A stretch of 64,000 nt of DNA from Allobosea thiooxidans (GCF_900168195.1 NZ_FUYX01000013.1:1-64000), one strand, 5' to 3'; positions 36,159 to 46,070 are shown, counted from the stretch's first letter. Notes: a model not told the origin generated them from the letters alone. Made by a program: numbers and translations.

Positions 36159-37760
36159 ATGCAGTTCGGACCCATCGCCATCGCGGAAGCGGTCGGTTGC
36201 ATCGCAGCCCATACGATCCGCACCGCCACGACGATCGTGAAGAAGGGCGCCGCCATCACGCCCGACATGGCCGCGAAGCTGGCCGAAGCCGGCGTCACGG
36301 AGATCGTCGCCGTCCGGCTCGAGCCCGGCGATGTCGACGAGAACAGTGCCGCCGCCAGGCTCGCTGCCCGGATGGCGGGCGACGGCGTGGTCGCGGAAGC
36401 GCCCTTCACGGGGCGTGTCAATCTCTTCGCCAGCGCCGCCGGCGTGCTCAGGCTCGATGTCGGCGCCATCGACGCCTTCAACGCCGTCGACGAGGCCATC
36501 ACCGTGGCGACGCTGCCCGCGCTCAAGGCGGTGGTCGCGGGAGAGTTGGTCGCGACCGTCAAGATCATCCCCTATGCGGTGCCGGAGACGCAGGTCGAGG
36601 CGGCGCTGGCGGCGCTGACGGGGGCGCCGGCCGTCAGCGTCGCGGCCTACCGGCCGTCCAAGGTCGCGGTGATCTCGACCCTGCTGCCGGGGTTGAAGCC
36701 GAGCGTGGTCGACAAGACGCTGAGAGTGCTGCGCGAGCGGCTCGAACCGGCGTCCGCCGCGCTCGCCGTCGACCGGCGCGTGCCGCACGAGACCGGCCCA
36801 CTGGCGGCGGCCATCGCCGAGAACGCCGCCGGGGAGGCCGATATCCTCGTCGTGTTCGGCGCCTCGGCGATCACCGACCGACGCGACGTGATTCCCCAGG
36901 CGCTGGTCGATGCGGGCGGGCAGGTCGAGCATCTCGGCATGCCGGTCGACCCGGGCAACCTGCTGATGCTGGGCACGATCGGCGGCAAGCCGGTGATCGG
37001 TGCGCCGGGCTGCGCCCGCTCGCCGAAGGAGAACAGCTTCGACTGGGTGCTGCAGCGCCGGCTCGCCGGCATCCCGGTGGAGCGGGCGGATGTGCAGCGC
37101 ATGGGCGTCGGCGGCCTGCTGATGGAGATCGTCTCGCGCCCGCAGCCACGTGCTCCCGGCCAGCACGAACCCGGATCCGTTGCCGGCATCGTGCTGGCGG
37201 CGGGGCAGTCGACGCGGATGGGCGCGCGCAACAAGCTGCTCCAGCCGCTGCGCGGCAAGCCGATCCTGCGCCATGCGGTGGAGGCGCAGCTCGAGGCGGG
37301 GCTGTCGCCGGTGCTCGTCGTCACGGGCCATGAGCGGGACGCGGTCGAGGCGGCGCTGGCGGAGCTGCCGGTGCGCCTCGTGCACAATCCCGATTATACG
37401 TCCGGCCTCGCAGGGTCGTTGAAATGCGGGGTTGCCGCCCTGCCGGCCGAGGCCGAGGGTGTCGTGATCTCGCTCGGGGACATGCCGAATGTGACGGTGC
37501 CGGTCATCGGCCGCCTCGTCGAGGCCCACCGCGCCCAGCCGGACATGCTCGCCGTGGTCCCGACGCTGTTCGGGCAACGCGGCAATCCCGTCCTGCTCAC
37601 GCGCGCTTTGTTCCCGGCGGTCTCGCTGCTCGTGGGGGACCGCGGCGCGCGGCGCCTGCTCGAGGAGGCGGGCGAGCGTGTGGTCGAGGTGGCGTTCGAG
37701 GACCCCGCCATCGCCATCGACGTCGATACGCCGGAAGCGCTCCGGGCACTGCAGGGCTGA
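36159..37760 (+). CDS. molybdopterin-binding / nucleotidyltransferase fusion (MocA-like)
   Basis: The 533-residue fusion has an N-terminal MoeA/MogA-like molybdopterin-binding part (about residues 1-335) and a C-terminal MobA-like nucleotidyltransferase starting AGIVLAAGQSTRMGARNKLL near residue 343, with LGDMPNV further on. The second domain fits a CTP:molybdopterin cytidylyltransferase making the MCD cofactor used by CoxL. Its position at the end of the operon, 10 bp after XdhC-C, agrees. GAGGACAGG precedes the ATG at 36159. Confidence 0.9.
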   Translation: MQFGPIAIAEAVGCIAAHTIRTATTIVKKGAAITPDMAAKLAEAGVTEIVAVRLEPGDVDENSAAARLAARMAGDGVVAEAPFTGRVNLFASAAGVLRLDVGAIDAFNAVDEAITVATLPALKAVVAGELVATVKIIPYAVPETQVEAALAALTGAPAVSVAAYRPSKVAVISTLLPGLKPSVVDKTLRVLRERLEPASAALAVDRRVPHETGPLAAAIAENAAGEADILVVFGASAITDRRDVIPQALVDAGGQVEHLGMPVDPGNLLMLGTIGGKPVIGAPGCARSPKENSFDWVLQRRLAGIPVERADVQRMGVGGLLMEIVSRPQPRAPGQHEPGSVAGIVLAAGQSTRMGARNKLLQPLRGKPILRHAVEAQLEAGLSPVLVVTGHERDAVEAALAELPVRLVHNPDYTSGLAGSLKCGVAALPAEAEGVVISLGDMPNVTVPVIGRLVEAHRAQPDMLAVVPTLFGQRGNPVLLTRALFPAVSLLVGDRGARRLLEEAGERVVEVAFEDPAIAIDVDTPEALRALQG

Positions 37761-37763
37761 GCT

Positions 37764-38495
37764 TCAGCGCAGCCAGTGCAGCGCCAGCGTGCCGTAGATC
37801 TCGGACGGCCGGTCGCTCGTCTGCTGCCAGCCGCCGGAAAGGCGCCATTCCAGGCCGAGCAAGCGCAGCCCGGTGAGGTGCAGGCCGAGGCGCAGCTTGC
37901 GATAGTCGCGCTCGCGATAGGCCTCGACTTCGGGGCCGGCATAAAGGCCGAGCGGCGTCTGCCAGCCGGCCGCGAGACGGCCCCAGAGCCGCTGGTCGAT
38001 CGACGAGGCATAGGCATTGGCCTGGAACATCATGCGATCGAGCGGGAGCGCCCAGAGATCGGCCTGGATGCGTGCCCCGTAGCGTGTGGCGCGTAGCGAC
38101 GGGAGAAGCGTCTCGATGCGCTGCTCGGTCTCGATGTCGGAGCCGGCATAGACCGCGAGGAAGCTGTCGCCGATGCGCCATTCATAGCCGAGGAGCGCCT
38201 GGGATTCCGATTTGTAGGTGGTGCCGTGCGGCCGATGACGCCGGGTCTGCTCCTGCGAGCCACCGGCCTTCAGGAAGAGGCGGAAGCCGCTCTCCGCCAG
38301 CCCGCCGCCGATGGCGCGCTTCATGCCGATCGCGACGAAGGTCTTGGTCGGCCCGGCTTCCAGCGAGCCGAAGATGACCTGCGAGAGCGGCGAGCGCTCG
38401 GCCTCCGCCTCTTCGGCTGCTGTCGAGCCGATCGGAGCGGCGGCGAGCAGAATCGCCGACGCGGCCAGCCCGGCCTTGCCCCCTCGATACGCCAC
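37764..38495 (-). CDS. bcsS: BcsS-like cellulose biosynthesis protein
   Basis: A 243-residue protein with a signal peptide (MAYRGGKAGLAASAILLAAAPIGSTA) and a C-terminal series of amphipathic strands (LYAGPEVEAYRERDYRKLRLGLHLTGLRLLGLEWRL) suggesting an outer-membrane beta-barrel. It matches the BcsS family, found with or without other cellulose genes in alphaproteobacteria. No other bcs gene is in the window. Function is unproven. Confidence 0.75.
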   Translation of the reverse strand: MAYRGGKAGLAASAILLAAAPIGSTAAEEAEAERSPLSQVIFGSLEAGPTKTFVAIGMKRAIGGGLAESGFRLFLKAGGSQEQTRRHRPHGTTYKSESQALLGYEWRIGDSFLAVYAGSDIETEQRIETLLPSLRATRYGARIQADLWALPLDRMMFQANAYASSIDQRLWGRLAAGWQTPLGLYAGPEVEAYRERDYRKLRLGLHLTGLRLLGLEWRLSGGWQQTSDRPSEIYGTLALHWLR

Positions 38496-38648
38496 GCACG
38501 CCCCCCGCGCGCTGCCGGATGTCGACCGACGACACGCTTTGGGATTGCAGCAGTTTGGCAGTAAACTGGCAAGCCTTTGTTAACCAAGCGGGAGCAGCCT
38601 CGAAGCATCCGGCACAGCTTTCATTCCGTAACGGGAGAGGAGGTGGCG

Positions 38649-38918
38649 ATGGTCTCGACGGACTTCATCAGGCAGCTGGAAGGTTACGGGCTGACGACGG
38701 CCACGATCCTCTACCGCATGCCGGATCACCTCAGCGTGTTGCAGACCTTCATCTGGCAGCAATACGACCTTGCGCCGCGCTTTCCCGTGCTGCAGGACTT
38801 CCTGGCGTTCTGGAAGCGGGAGCTCGACGGACCGCTCCATTCCGTCACCGTGACACATTCGCGGCTGATCCGGCCGGCCGAGATCCGCACCGTGAACGGC
38901 GTGCTGACGCTGCATTAG
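38649..38918 (+). CDS. usg: usg family protein
   Basis: An 89-residue protein of the Usg family (VSTDFIRQLEGYGLTTATILYRMPDHLSVLQTF and FPVLQDFLAFWKRELDGPLHSV), widespread in alphaproteobacteria with no known function. The ATG at 38649 follows GAGAGGAGGTGG, a near-perfect ribosome-binding site, which decides it over the longer reading from 38577. Confidence 0.88.
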   Translation: MVSTDFIRQLEGYGLTTATILYRMPDHLSVLQTFIWQQYDLAPRFPVLQDFLAFWKRELDGPLHSVTVTHSRLIRPAEIRTVNGVLTLH

Positions 38919-39061
38919 AGCCCGTCCCGCGGCGGTCGACCGGCTGCGGACGAGGCGGGCGGCCCTGAGCCGCGAGCATTGATCGCCTGCGCCTGGCGTG
39001 CTTGTTGCCGGGCTGCCGGCCATGTTAGGCGGACGCTTCCGCTCTGGCACGGCCCTTTCCC

Positions 39062-39661
39062 TTGTCCTCGTCTCTGCGCACCTCCGGACTATTGACGGCG
39101 CTGGCTGGCCTGCCCGGGGAGCGGATCGCCGTCCGCACCATCGTCGCCGCCCTGCAGGACCGGGCCTATGCGCTGCTCGTCGTCCTGCTCGGCCTGCCGA
39201 ACTGCCTGCCGATGCCGCCGCCGATCCCGCTCGTCTGTGGGCTGGTGCTCGCCTTCGTCGGCCTGCAGATGCTGACGGGACGGCGGATGCCGTGGCTGCC
39301 GCAGGCGCTCCTGGCCCGCAGCATCGGCAAGCCTGAACTCAGCCGCGCCGTCGACCGGGCGTTGCCGGCCCTGACCCGCCTCGAGCGCTTCTCGAAGCCG
39401 CGCCTGACGATGCTGCACGGCGCCTATGCCGTCCCGGTGCTGGGGTTGGTGATCCTGATCCTGGCGCTCGGCCTCATCGTGGCGGCGCCGTTCATCGGGC
39501 AGATTCCGCTCGGGCTGGCGGTCTGCCTGGTGGGGCTCGGCCTGGTCGAGCGCGACGGGGTCTTCATCATCGTCGGCGCCGCCTTCGGCGCGCTGGGCCT
39601 GCTGCTCAGCGCCGGCTTCGCCTACGCTATCTTCAGCGGCATCCACGAGCTGTTCTTCTGA
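39062..39661 (+). CDS. exoD: ExoD family exopolysaccharide synthesis protein
   Basis: The 199-residue membrane protein matches ExoD: GLPGERIAVRTIVAALQDRAYALLVVLLGLPNCLP, then PRLTMLHG and two long hydrophobic stretches. ExoD in Sinorhizobium affects exopolysaccharide and alkaline tolerance; the mechanism is unknown. The start appears to be TTG at 39062, since no ATG or GTG in frame lies upstream of the conserved region. No clear Shine-Dalgarno sequence supports it. Confidence 0.8.
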   Translation: MSSSLRTSGLLTALAGLPGERIAVRTIVAALQDRAYALLVVLLGLPNCLPMPPPIPLVCGLVLAFVGLQMLTGRRMPWLPQALLARSIGKPELSRAVDRALPALTRLERFSKPRLTMLHGAYAVPVLGLVILILALGLIVAAPFIGQIPLGLAVCLVGLGLVERDGVFIIVGAAFGALGLLLSAGFAYAIFSGIHELFF

Positions 39662-39689
39662 AGGTCCGCCGCGCGCCCGGCTCGTGGTA

Positions 39690-41906
39690 TCAGGCGGCGG
39701 CGAGGATTTCGGCGAAGGGATTGTCGAGCCGCAGCAGGCGGTCGATCTCTGAGGCCGGGACCGCCCTGGAGAACAGGAAGCCCTGCAGCTCATGGCAGCC
39801 TATCGCCTGCAGGAAGCGATGCTGCTCGGCGGTCTCGACGCCTTCGGCGCAGACGCGCAGGCCGAGCGCCCGCCCGAGATGCGCCATCGAATGGACCAGA
39901 ATCGCGGATTCCCCGGTCGCCTCCATGTATTCGAGGAAGGAGCGGTCGATCTTGATCTTGTCGAAGGCGAAGCGCCGCAGATAGATCAGGCTCGAATAGC
40001 CGGTGCCGAAATCGTCCAGCGCCAGGCCGACGCCATGGGCACGGATGTCCATCATCGCCGCTTCCGCCGCATCGGCGTCCTCGATCAGTACGCCTTCGGT
40101 GAGCTCGAGCTCCAGCTGGGCGGGATCGAAATCGGTCTCGTCGATGATGCGGATGACGTTGGCGACGAAATCCTTATGCCGGAACTGGATCGGCGAGACG
40201 TTGACCGCGAGGCGGATGCCCTTCCAGCGCTTCGCCTCCAGGCAGGCGCGCCGCAGCACCCATTCGCTCAACGGCATGATCAGGCCGCGTTCCTCGGCGA
40301 TCGCGATGAAGTCCGACGGCGGGATCATGCCGTGGACGGGGTGCGGCCAGCGCACCAGCGCCTCGACGCCGACGATGGTCGAGCCGTCGACAGATACCTG
40401 CGGCTGGTAGTGCAGTGTCAGCTCGTCATTGTCGATCGCGCGGCGCAGATCGTCCTCGACCATCCGCTTGAGCTGCAGCGAGCGGTTCATCTGCGCCTCG
40501 AAGAAGGCATAGCGGTTGCGCCCGCTGTTCTTCGCCTCGTAGAGAGCGGTATCCGCCAGCCGCAGCAGGGCCTCGCGGCTGCAGCCGTCGCGCGGAGCCA
40601 TGGTAACGCCGACCGAGCAGCCGATGCTGACCTCGATGCCGGTAATCGGGAAGGGCTCCGTCAGGCCCGCGAGAATCTTCTCCGCCAGGGCGGCGCAGCC
40701 GGCGGGCGTGGCGTTCACAGTCTGGATGATGCCGAACTCGTCGCCGCCTAGACGCGCGACGGTGCCGCCGGGATGCACCATGCCCGAGAGGCGCATCGCC
40801 ACCTGGCGGATCAGTTCGTCGCCGGCAGTGTGCCCGTAGGTGTCGTTGACCGCCTTGAAGCGATCGAGGTCGATCAGCATCACGGCAAGGCCGGGGCCAT
40901 CCTCACCCAGCCCGGCCAGGGTCTGGTCGAGCGTCAGATCGAAGCTGCGCCGGTTCGGCAGGAGGGACAGCTCGTCCTGGCCCGCCAGGCGCTGGATCTG
41001 CCGCTCGCGCAGCTCGATCTGCGTGGCGGAAGCGCGCAGGCGCAGGACGACGAAGACGAAAATCGCCGAGAACAGCAGGCCCACCGCGACCAGCGCCCAG
41101 ACGAAGCGGTGCAGCATGACGTCGCCCGGCCGCGCCGGGGCCCAGGTCAGCCAGCTGGTCGCGGTGCCGTCGGGCGCCCGCAGAGCGAGGCCCGAGGCGG
41201 AATCGGCCGGTTGCGCGTCGACAAGGCGGATCTCGGCAACACGGTAGCGTTCGGACAGCTCCGCGAGCAGCTCCCGCGACAGGCGCCGATAGGCGATGAA
41301 GACCGGCATCTGCCCGGCTTCGGCGCGGTCGAAGGACGCGATCCGCGAGAGATCGGTCACCGTCAGCATCAATGTCTCGCCATTGTCCCTGAGGATCGCC
41401 GAGCGCGTCGCCGGCGCGCGCGGCCCGATATCGACGGCGGTGGTAGCGGCGAGGGAGGCGAGGCCGAAGCCGCGCAGCAGGGCGTGCAGCCGCGCGCCAT
41501 CATGGCCGTTTTGAGCCCGCGTTTCGACACGTGCCAGTACGGTGCCCGCCGTGGAAACGACATAGGCTCCGTCGAAATCCGTGATCTGGCGGTGCAGCCG
41601 GCCCAACGCCGCCTGAACCGCCGCCTGCGGCTCGTCCTGCTGCAGCGCGCCCGGCAGATCGCTGGTGACGAGGAGGCCTTCCAGGCGCAGCTCGTTCAAC
41701 CGAAGCTGGGCGTTGAACGTGGCCTCGATCCGCTCCGCCTGGCGCTGCGCCTCGAGCCGGTTGGCCTCGCGGGTAATGGCAACGATCACGCCGGTGCCCG
41801 CCGCCATCAGCAGCAGGAACGCGCAGCCCAGGGTCGCTACCGAGCTCGCGAACATGCGAGCGGAGGAACCCGCGTTCGTCATCTTCGCAGCAGGAGGCTG
41901 GGACAT
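39690..41906 (-). CDS. GGDEF-EAL cyclic-di-GMP enzyme with periplasmic sensor
   Basis: The 738-residue protein has a membrane helix near 22-43, a periplasmic sensor region (about 45-265), a second helix near 267-290, a GGDEF domain with intact GGDEF at 387-391 and an EAL domain with EAL at 515-517, DDFGTGYSSL and EGVE. Both active sites look complete, so it may make and break c-di-GMP. The inhibitory RxxD site is absent before GGDEF. The sensor resembles CHASE-type domains. It stands alone, near surface-polysaccharide genes. Confidence 0.93.
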   Translation of the reverse strand: MSQPPAAKMTNAGSSARMFASSVATLGCAFLLLMAAGTGVIVAITREANRLEAQRQAERIEATFNAQLRLNELRLEGLLVTSDLPGALQQDEPQAAVQAALGRLHRQITDFDGAYVVSTAGTVLARVETRAQNGHDGARLHALLRGFGLASLAATTAVDIGPRAPATRSAILRDNGETLMLTVTDLSRIASFDRAEAGQMPVFIAYRRLSRELLAELSERYRVAEIRLVDAQPADSASGLALRAPDGTATSWLTWAPARPGDVMLHRFVWALVAVGLLFSAIFVFVVLRLRASATQIELRERQIQRLAGQDELSLLPNRRSFDLTLDQTLAGLGEDGPGLAVMLIDLDRFKAVNDTYGHTAGDELIRQVAMRLSGMVHPGGTVARLGGDEFGIIQTVNATPAGCAALAEKILAGLTEPFPITGIEVSIGCSVGVTMAPRDGCSREALLRLADTALYEAKNSGRNRYAFFEAQMNRSLQLKRMVEDDLRRAIDNDELTLHYQPQVSVDGSTIVGVEALVRWPHPVHGMIPPSDFIAIAEERGLIMPLSEWVLRRACLEAKRWKGIRLAVNVSPIQFRHKDFVANVIRIIDETDFDPAQLELELTEGVLIEDADAAEAAMMDIRAHGVGLALDDFGTGYSSLIYLRRFAFDKIKIDRSFLEYMEATGESAILVHSMAHLGRALGLRVCAEGVETAEQHRFLQAIGCHELQGFLFSRAVPASEIDRLLRLDNPFAEILAAA

Positions 41907-41991
41907 CCGTTATCCAAGGCAGGTCTAGGCGGCGGAGTAAACCCCGCAAATTGTTGACATCCCGTTGCCGTTTCTGCGGTTGCGGAGCGAT

Positions 41992-42741
41992 TCAGCCCTC
42001 TGCTGGCGCGTAAGGCGGGCGCGGGATCGCCATATGGGCCGCGCGCAAAGCGGCCGACCAGCGCTCGCGCAGATCGTGGAAATAGGGTTCGCCCGCCTCG
42101 ATCCGGTGGCTGAGCTCGATGACGTCCGCATCGCGCCTGATGACGACGAGATCGATCGGCAGGCCGACGCCGAGATTGGAACGCATCGTCGAATCCATCG
42201 AGATCAGCCCGACCTTGAGCGCATCGTAGAGATGGGTCTTGAAGGTCACCGCGCGGTCGAGGATCGGCTTGCCGTATTTGTGCTCGCCGATCTGGAGGAA
42301 GGGCGAGTCGATGCCGCATTCGATGAAGTTGCCGGCGTCGTAGACCATGAACAGCCGCATCGGCTGGCCCTTGATCTGGCCGCCGAACAACATCGAGACG
42401 TCGAACTTGACGCGGGCTTCCTCCAAAGCGGGGCCGTCGATGTCGCGGACATGGCGGATGCTGCGGCCGACGAGCTGCGCGGCCCGGAACATTGAGCTCG
42501 CATTCTGCAGCGTCTCGATCTCCCCGGTCTCGGGGTTCGGCATGCCCTCGTTCAGGCAGCTCACCACCGACTGGGTGATCGAGAGGTTGCCGGCGGTCAT
42601 CAGGACGAAATGACGCTCGCCCGGCCAGGAGAAGACGTGCAGCTTGCGGAAGGTCGAGATGTCGTCGAGGCCGGCATTGGTGCGCGTGTCGGCGATCATG
42701 ACGAGGCCGTCCTGCACGAGGATTCCGGCGCAGTAGGTCAC
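41992..42741 (-). CDS. Anbu, proteasome-like peptidase
   Basis: The 249-residue protein is Anbu (ancestral beta-subunit), an Ntn-hydrolase related to HslV and proteasome subunits. It begins MTYCAGI, so removal of the initiator exposes Thr2 as nucleophile. MIADTRTNAG and HVFSWPGERHFVLMTAGN follow. The start is GTG at 42741. It is the last gene of the operon of ATP-grasp, alpha-E, transglutaminase-like and Anbu genes. The natural substrate is unknown. Confidence 0.95.
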   Translation of the reverse strand: MTYCAGILVQDGLVMIADTRTNAGLDDISTFRKLHVFSWPGERHFVLMTAGNLSITQSVVSCLNEGMPNPETGEIETLQNASSMFRAAQLVGRSIRHVRDIDGPALEEARVKFDVSMLFGGQIKGQPMRLFMVYDAGNFIECGIDSPFLQIGEHKYGKPILDRAVTFKTHLYDALKVGLISMDSTMRSNLGVGLPIDLVVIRRDADVIELSHRIEAGEPYFHDLRERWSAALRAAHMAIPRPPYAPAEG

Positions 42742-42780
42742 GGGACTGGTCCTCGCTTCTGCGGCGCGGAGGCGCCGCCG

Positions 42781-43608
42781 TCACTGGTTGGCGAAGCGGC
42801 CCTCGGCCGCCACGGCACGGACGAGAACGTTCAGGGTCTCGCCTTCGCCGCCCTGCCGGGAGCCGCGAACCGGCGCAGCATCGGCATAGTCGAGCCCGAC
42901 CGCAACCCGGACATGGGTGTCGATCGGGCACAGGCCGTTGGCGCAGTCGAAGCCGATCCAGCCATAGTCGTCGAGATGCACCTCCGCCCAGGCATGGGCG
43001 CCGTCGCCATGCGGCAGGCCGCCGGCCGCCGCGACATAGCCCGAGACGTAGCGGGCCGGCATGCCGAGATGGCGGGCGCCGGCCATGAAGACATGGGCGA
43101 TGTCCTGCGCGATCGCCTCGCCGGCGGCGAAGGCCGCGGTCGCGCCGATGCCGCTGCGCCCGCTCGCCTCCACGCAGGTCATGTGCTCGCCGACGGCGGC
43201 CATCAGGGCGTGCATCTGCGACAGGGGCGTGCCGGCGCCGGCAGCGGCGTCGGCAGCGAAGCGGCATAGCGCATCGTCGCGCCCGGTCAGCAGCGTGTCG
43301 CGCCGATAGACCTCGCACGGCACCTGCTCGAGGCCGCCGCGGACGACGCCGGCGAGGTCGATGGTCTCGATCACCCCCTCGATGCGGATGGCGAGGGAGG
43401 AGATCGGTCCGTCGGCGTAGAAGCTGTGCACGATGTTGCCATGCGCGTCCCGGCTGGCGCGCAGGCGGCCATCGATGCTCGGCTCGATGCGCCAGGACAT
43501 GACGTGCTGGCCGTCATGGTCACGCGGTGTCAGGCGCAGGACCTGCGTGATATGGCGCGCCGGCTCCGCGTAGTCGTAGCTGATCGCATGGGCAATCCTG
43601 ATCCGCAT
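42781..43608 (-). CDS. transglutaminase-like protein without catalytic cysteine
   Basis: The 275-residue protein has an N-terminal beta domain (RIAHAISYDYAEPARHITQVLRLTPRD) and a transglutaminase-like core. His205 (GAHAWAEV) and Asp221 (GFDCANG) of the triad are present, but the position usually occupied by the nucleophile in GVCQDFAH reads AIAQDIAH, with Ala167 in place of Cys. It is probably not a cysteine protease or transglutaminase in the normal sense. It lies between the alpha-E and Anbu genes. Confidence 0.9.
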   Translation of the reverse strand: MRIRIAHAISYDYAEPARHITQVLRLTPRDHDGQHVMSWRIEPSIDGRLRASRDAHGNIVHSFYADGPISSLAIRIEGVIETIDLAGVVRGGLEQVPCEVYRRDTLLTGRDDALCRFAADAAAGAGTPLSQMHALMAAVGEHMTCVEASGRSGIGATAAFAAGEAIAQDIAHVFMAGARHLGMPARYVSGYVAAAGGLPHGDGAHAWAEVHLDDYGWIGFDCANGLCPIDTHVRVAVGLDYADAAPVRGSRQGGEGETLNVLVRAVAAEGRFANQ

Positions 43609-43639
43609 GGTCAAGTCCGGCCGGGGGCGAGCGCCCGCG

Positions 43640-44581
43640 TCATTGCAGATACTGCTCGAAGATGGTGTTGCCGAGGCGATTGTTCTCGGTGATGAACTCC
43701 TCGATGAACTCGTGCAGCCCGCGCTCGAAGACGGCGTCGATCTTCGTGTTGCTGAGGCCGGTGAGGGTCTTGCGCGCCTGGCGCTGCGAGGGGCCGTGCC
43801 GGCCATAGGCATCGCCGAGATGATCGAGGAAGCGCGAGATGTTCTCGTAGCAGGAGGCGAGCGAGCGCGGCATCCGCCGGTTCAGGATCAGCAGGTCGGC
43901 GATCAGGATCGGCTTCACCGCCTCGCGATAGACCCAGTGATAGGCGGTCAGCGCCGAGACCTCGCGGAGCACCGTCGTCCACTGGAAGTAGTCGAGCGAG
44001 CCGCCGACCTGCTCGTTGGCCGGCAGCAGCACATGGTATTTGACGTCGAGGATGCGGGCGGTGTTGTCGGCCCGTTCGAGATAGACACCGAGCCGCGAGA
44101 ACCAGTAGCCGTCGTCGCGCAGCATGGTGCGGTAGGCGGAGCCGTCGAAGACGAGCGAGACGTTCTTCACCCAGTCGAGGAAGCGGGCGAACTCCTCCCG
44201 GTCCATGCGCTTCTTCTCGAAGCGCTGCAGCTCCAGCCAGGCGGAGTTCAGCGCATCCCACATTTCGGAGGTCAGCGCGGTGCGCACGGCGCGTGCGTTG
44301 GAGCGGGCCTGCGCGAGGCAGTTGCGGATCGAGGACGGGTTGTCGGGGTGGAAAGTCAGGAACTCGCAGACATTGCGCTCGTTCGCCTCGCCGTAGGCCG
44401 CGGCGAATTCATCCTCGCAGCCGGCGGTCGAAACCGCGCTCTGCCATTCGGTGCCGGCGCCGCCATAGGTCGAGGGCAGGTTGGTCAGACGGGTCGTCGC
44501 GTCGAGGATGCGGGCGAGGTACTCGGCCCGCTCGACATAGCGGGAAACCCAGTAGAGGCTGTCTGCGGTGCGCGAAAGCAT
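43640..44581 (-). CDS. alpha-E domain protein
   Basis: The 313-residue all-helical protein belongs to the alpha-E family (LSRTADSLYWVSRYVERAEYLARILD; FTENNRLGNTIFEQ-like ending). It is always found with circularly permuted ATP-grasp and transglutaminase-like genes. It has no known catalytic residues. It follows the ATP-grasp gene by 73 bp in the Anbu operon. Confidence 0.94.
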   Translation of the reverse strand: MLSRTADSLYWVSRYVERAEYLARILDATTRLTNLPSTYGGAGTEWQSAVSTAGCEDEFAAAYGEANERNVCEFLTFHPDNPSSIRNCLAQARSNARAVRTALTSEMWDALNSAWLELQRFEKKRMDREEFARFLDWVKNVSLVFDGSAYRTMLRDDGYWFSRLGVYLERADNTARILDVKYHVLLPANEQVGGSLDYFQWTTVLREVSALTAYHWVYREAVKPILIADLLILNRRMPRSLASCYENISRFLDHLGDAYGRHGPSQRQARKTLTGLSNTKIDAVFERGLHEFIEEFITENNRLGNTIFEQYLQ

Positions 44582-44654
44582 TGTCAGCGAGGGCCTTTCC
44601 GCGGCGTGGCAGGCGATGGGGTGCTGTCGGTTGCAAGACGGGGAACCGGTTCCG

Positions 44655-46070
44655 TCATGCGTCGAGCACCCAGGTGTCCTTGGTGCCGCCGCCCTGGCTG
44701 GAATTGACCACGAGCGAGCCTTCCTTGAGCGCGACGCGCGTCAGCCCGCCCGGCACGCAGGAGATGCCGTTGGCGCCGGAGAGCACATAGGGCCTCAGGT
44801 CGACATGGCGCGGCGCCACGCCCGAGGCGACGAAGGTCGGACAGGTCGAGAGCGCCAGTGTCGGCTGGGCGATGAAGCCGTCCGGCTGGGCCTTGAGCTT
44901 GTGGCGGAAGCTTTCGATCTGCGCCTTGTTGGCGTGCGGGCCGACGAGCATACCGTAGCCGCCCGAGCCGTTCACCTCCTTGACGACGAGGTTCTCGAGA
45001 TTGTCGAGGACATAGGCGTTGGCCTCGGGCTCGCGGCAGCGCCAGGTCGGCACGTTCTTCAGGATCGGCTCCTCGCCGGTGAAGAACTTCACGATCTCCG
45101 GCATGTAGCTGTAGACCGCCTTGTCGTCGGAGACGCCGGTGCCGATGGCATTGGCCAGCGTGACATTGCCGGCCTTGTAGGCGCCGACAATGCCCGGCAC
45201 GCCGAGCACGGAATCGCCGCGGAAGACGAGCGGGTCGAGGAAGTCGTCGTCGATGCGCCGGTAGATCACGTCGACGCGCTTCGGCCCCTGGGTCGTCCGC
45301 ATGTAGACGACGTCATCCTTGACCAGCAGGTCCGAGCCCTCGACCAGCTCGACGCCGAGCTTGTCGGCGAGGAAGGAGTGCTCGTAGAAGGCGGAATTGT
45401 ACTGGCCCGGCGTCAACAGGCAGATCGTCGGGTCCGAGGGAGCGCTGCGCGGCGCCACCGAACGCAGCGTCGCCAGCAACTGGTCCGGGTAGTTGTCGAC
45501 AGGCGCGATCCGGTGTGTGGCGAAGAGCTCGGGGAAGAGCCTGAGCATCACCTCCCGGTTTTCCATCATGTAGGAGACGCCGGACGGCGTGCGCGCATTG
45601 TCTTCCAACACGTAGAAAGTGTCGGCGTCGACTCGCACCACGTCGATGCCGGCGATGTGGCAGTAGATGCCGTGCGGCACCTTGAAGTCGACCATTTCGA
45701 GCTGGTAGCAGGCGTTGCGATAGACCAGATCGGGCGGGATGATGCCGGCCTTGAGGCATTCCTTCGGCCCGTAGACATCGGCCAGGAACATGTTGAGCGC
45801 GGTGACGCGCTGGCGCAGCCCCGCCTCGAGCTTGATCCATTCCGGCTTGGTCAGGACGCGCGGGATGATGTCGAAGGGGATCAGCCGCTCGGTGGATTCG
45901 GCGTCGCCATAGACGGCGAAGGTGATGCCGATGCGGCGGAAGAACAGCTCCGCCTGGCTGCGCCGCAGCGCCAGGGTCTCCGCCGGCGTGTCCTTGAGCC
46001 AGCGGTCGAGAGCGCTGTAGGCCGATCTCAGCTCGGCGCCAGAGCCGGTCATTTCATCGAATGCGACCAT
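44655..46070 (-). CDS. circularly permuted ATP-grasp protein
   Basis: The 471-residue protein belongs to the circularly permuted type 2 ATP-grasp family (FDIIPRVLTKPEWIKLEAGL; FYVLEDNARTPSGVSYMMENR; VVKEVNGSGGYGMLVGP). ATP-grasp enzymes join a carboxylate to an amine, so a peptide-like or amide tag is the favoured product. It is the first gene of the Anbu operon, suggesting that it makes a ligand that Anbu cleaves. That link is an inference. Confidence 0.94.
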   Translation of the reverse strand: MVAFDEMTGSGAELRSAYSALDRWLKDTPAETLALRRSQAELFFRRIGITFAVYGDAESTERLIPFDIIPRVLTKPEWIKLEAGLRQRVTALNMFLADVYGPKECLKAGIIPPDLVYRNACYQLEMVDFKVPHGIYCHIAGIDVVRVDADTFYVLEDNARTPSGVSYMMENREVMLRLFPELFATHRIAPVDNYPDQLLATLRSVAPRSAPSDPTICLLTPGQYNSAFYEHSFLADKLGVELVEGSDLLVKDDVVYMRTTQGPKRVDVIYRRIDDDFLDPLVFRGDSVLGVPGIVGAYKAGNVTLANAIGTGVSDDKAVYSYMPEIVKFFTGEEPILKNVPTWRCREPEANAYVLDNLENLVVKEVNGSGGYGMLVGPHANKAQIESFRHKLKAQPDGFIAQPTLALSTCPTFVASGVAPRHVDLRPYVLSGANGISCVPGGLTRVALKEGSLVVNSSQGGGTKDTWVLDA

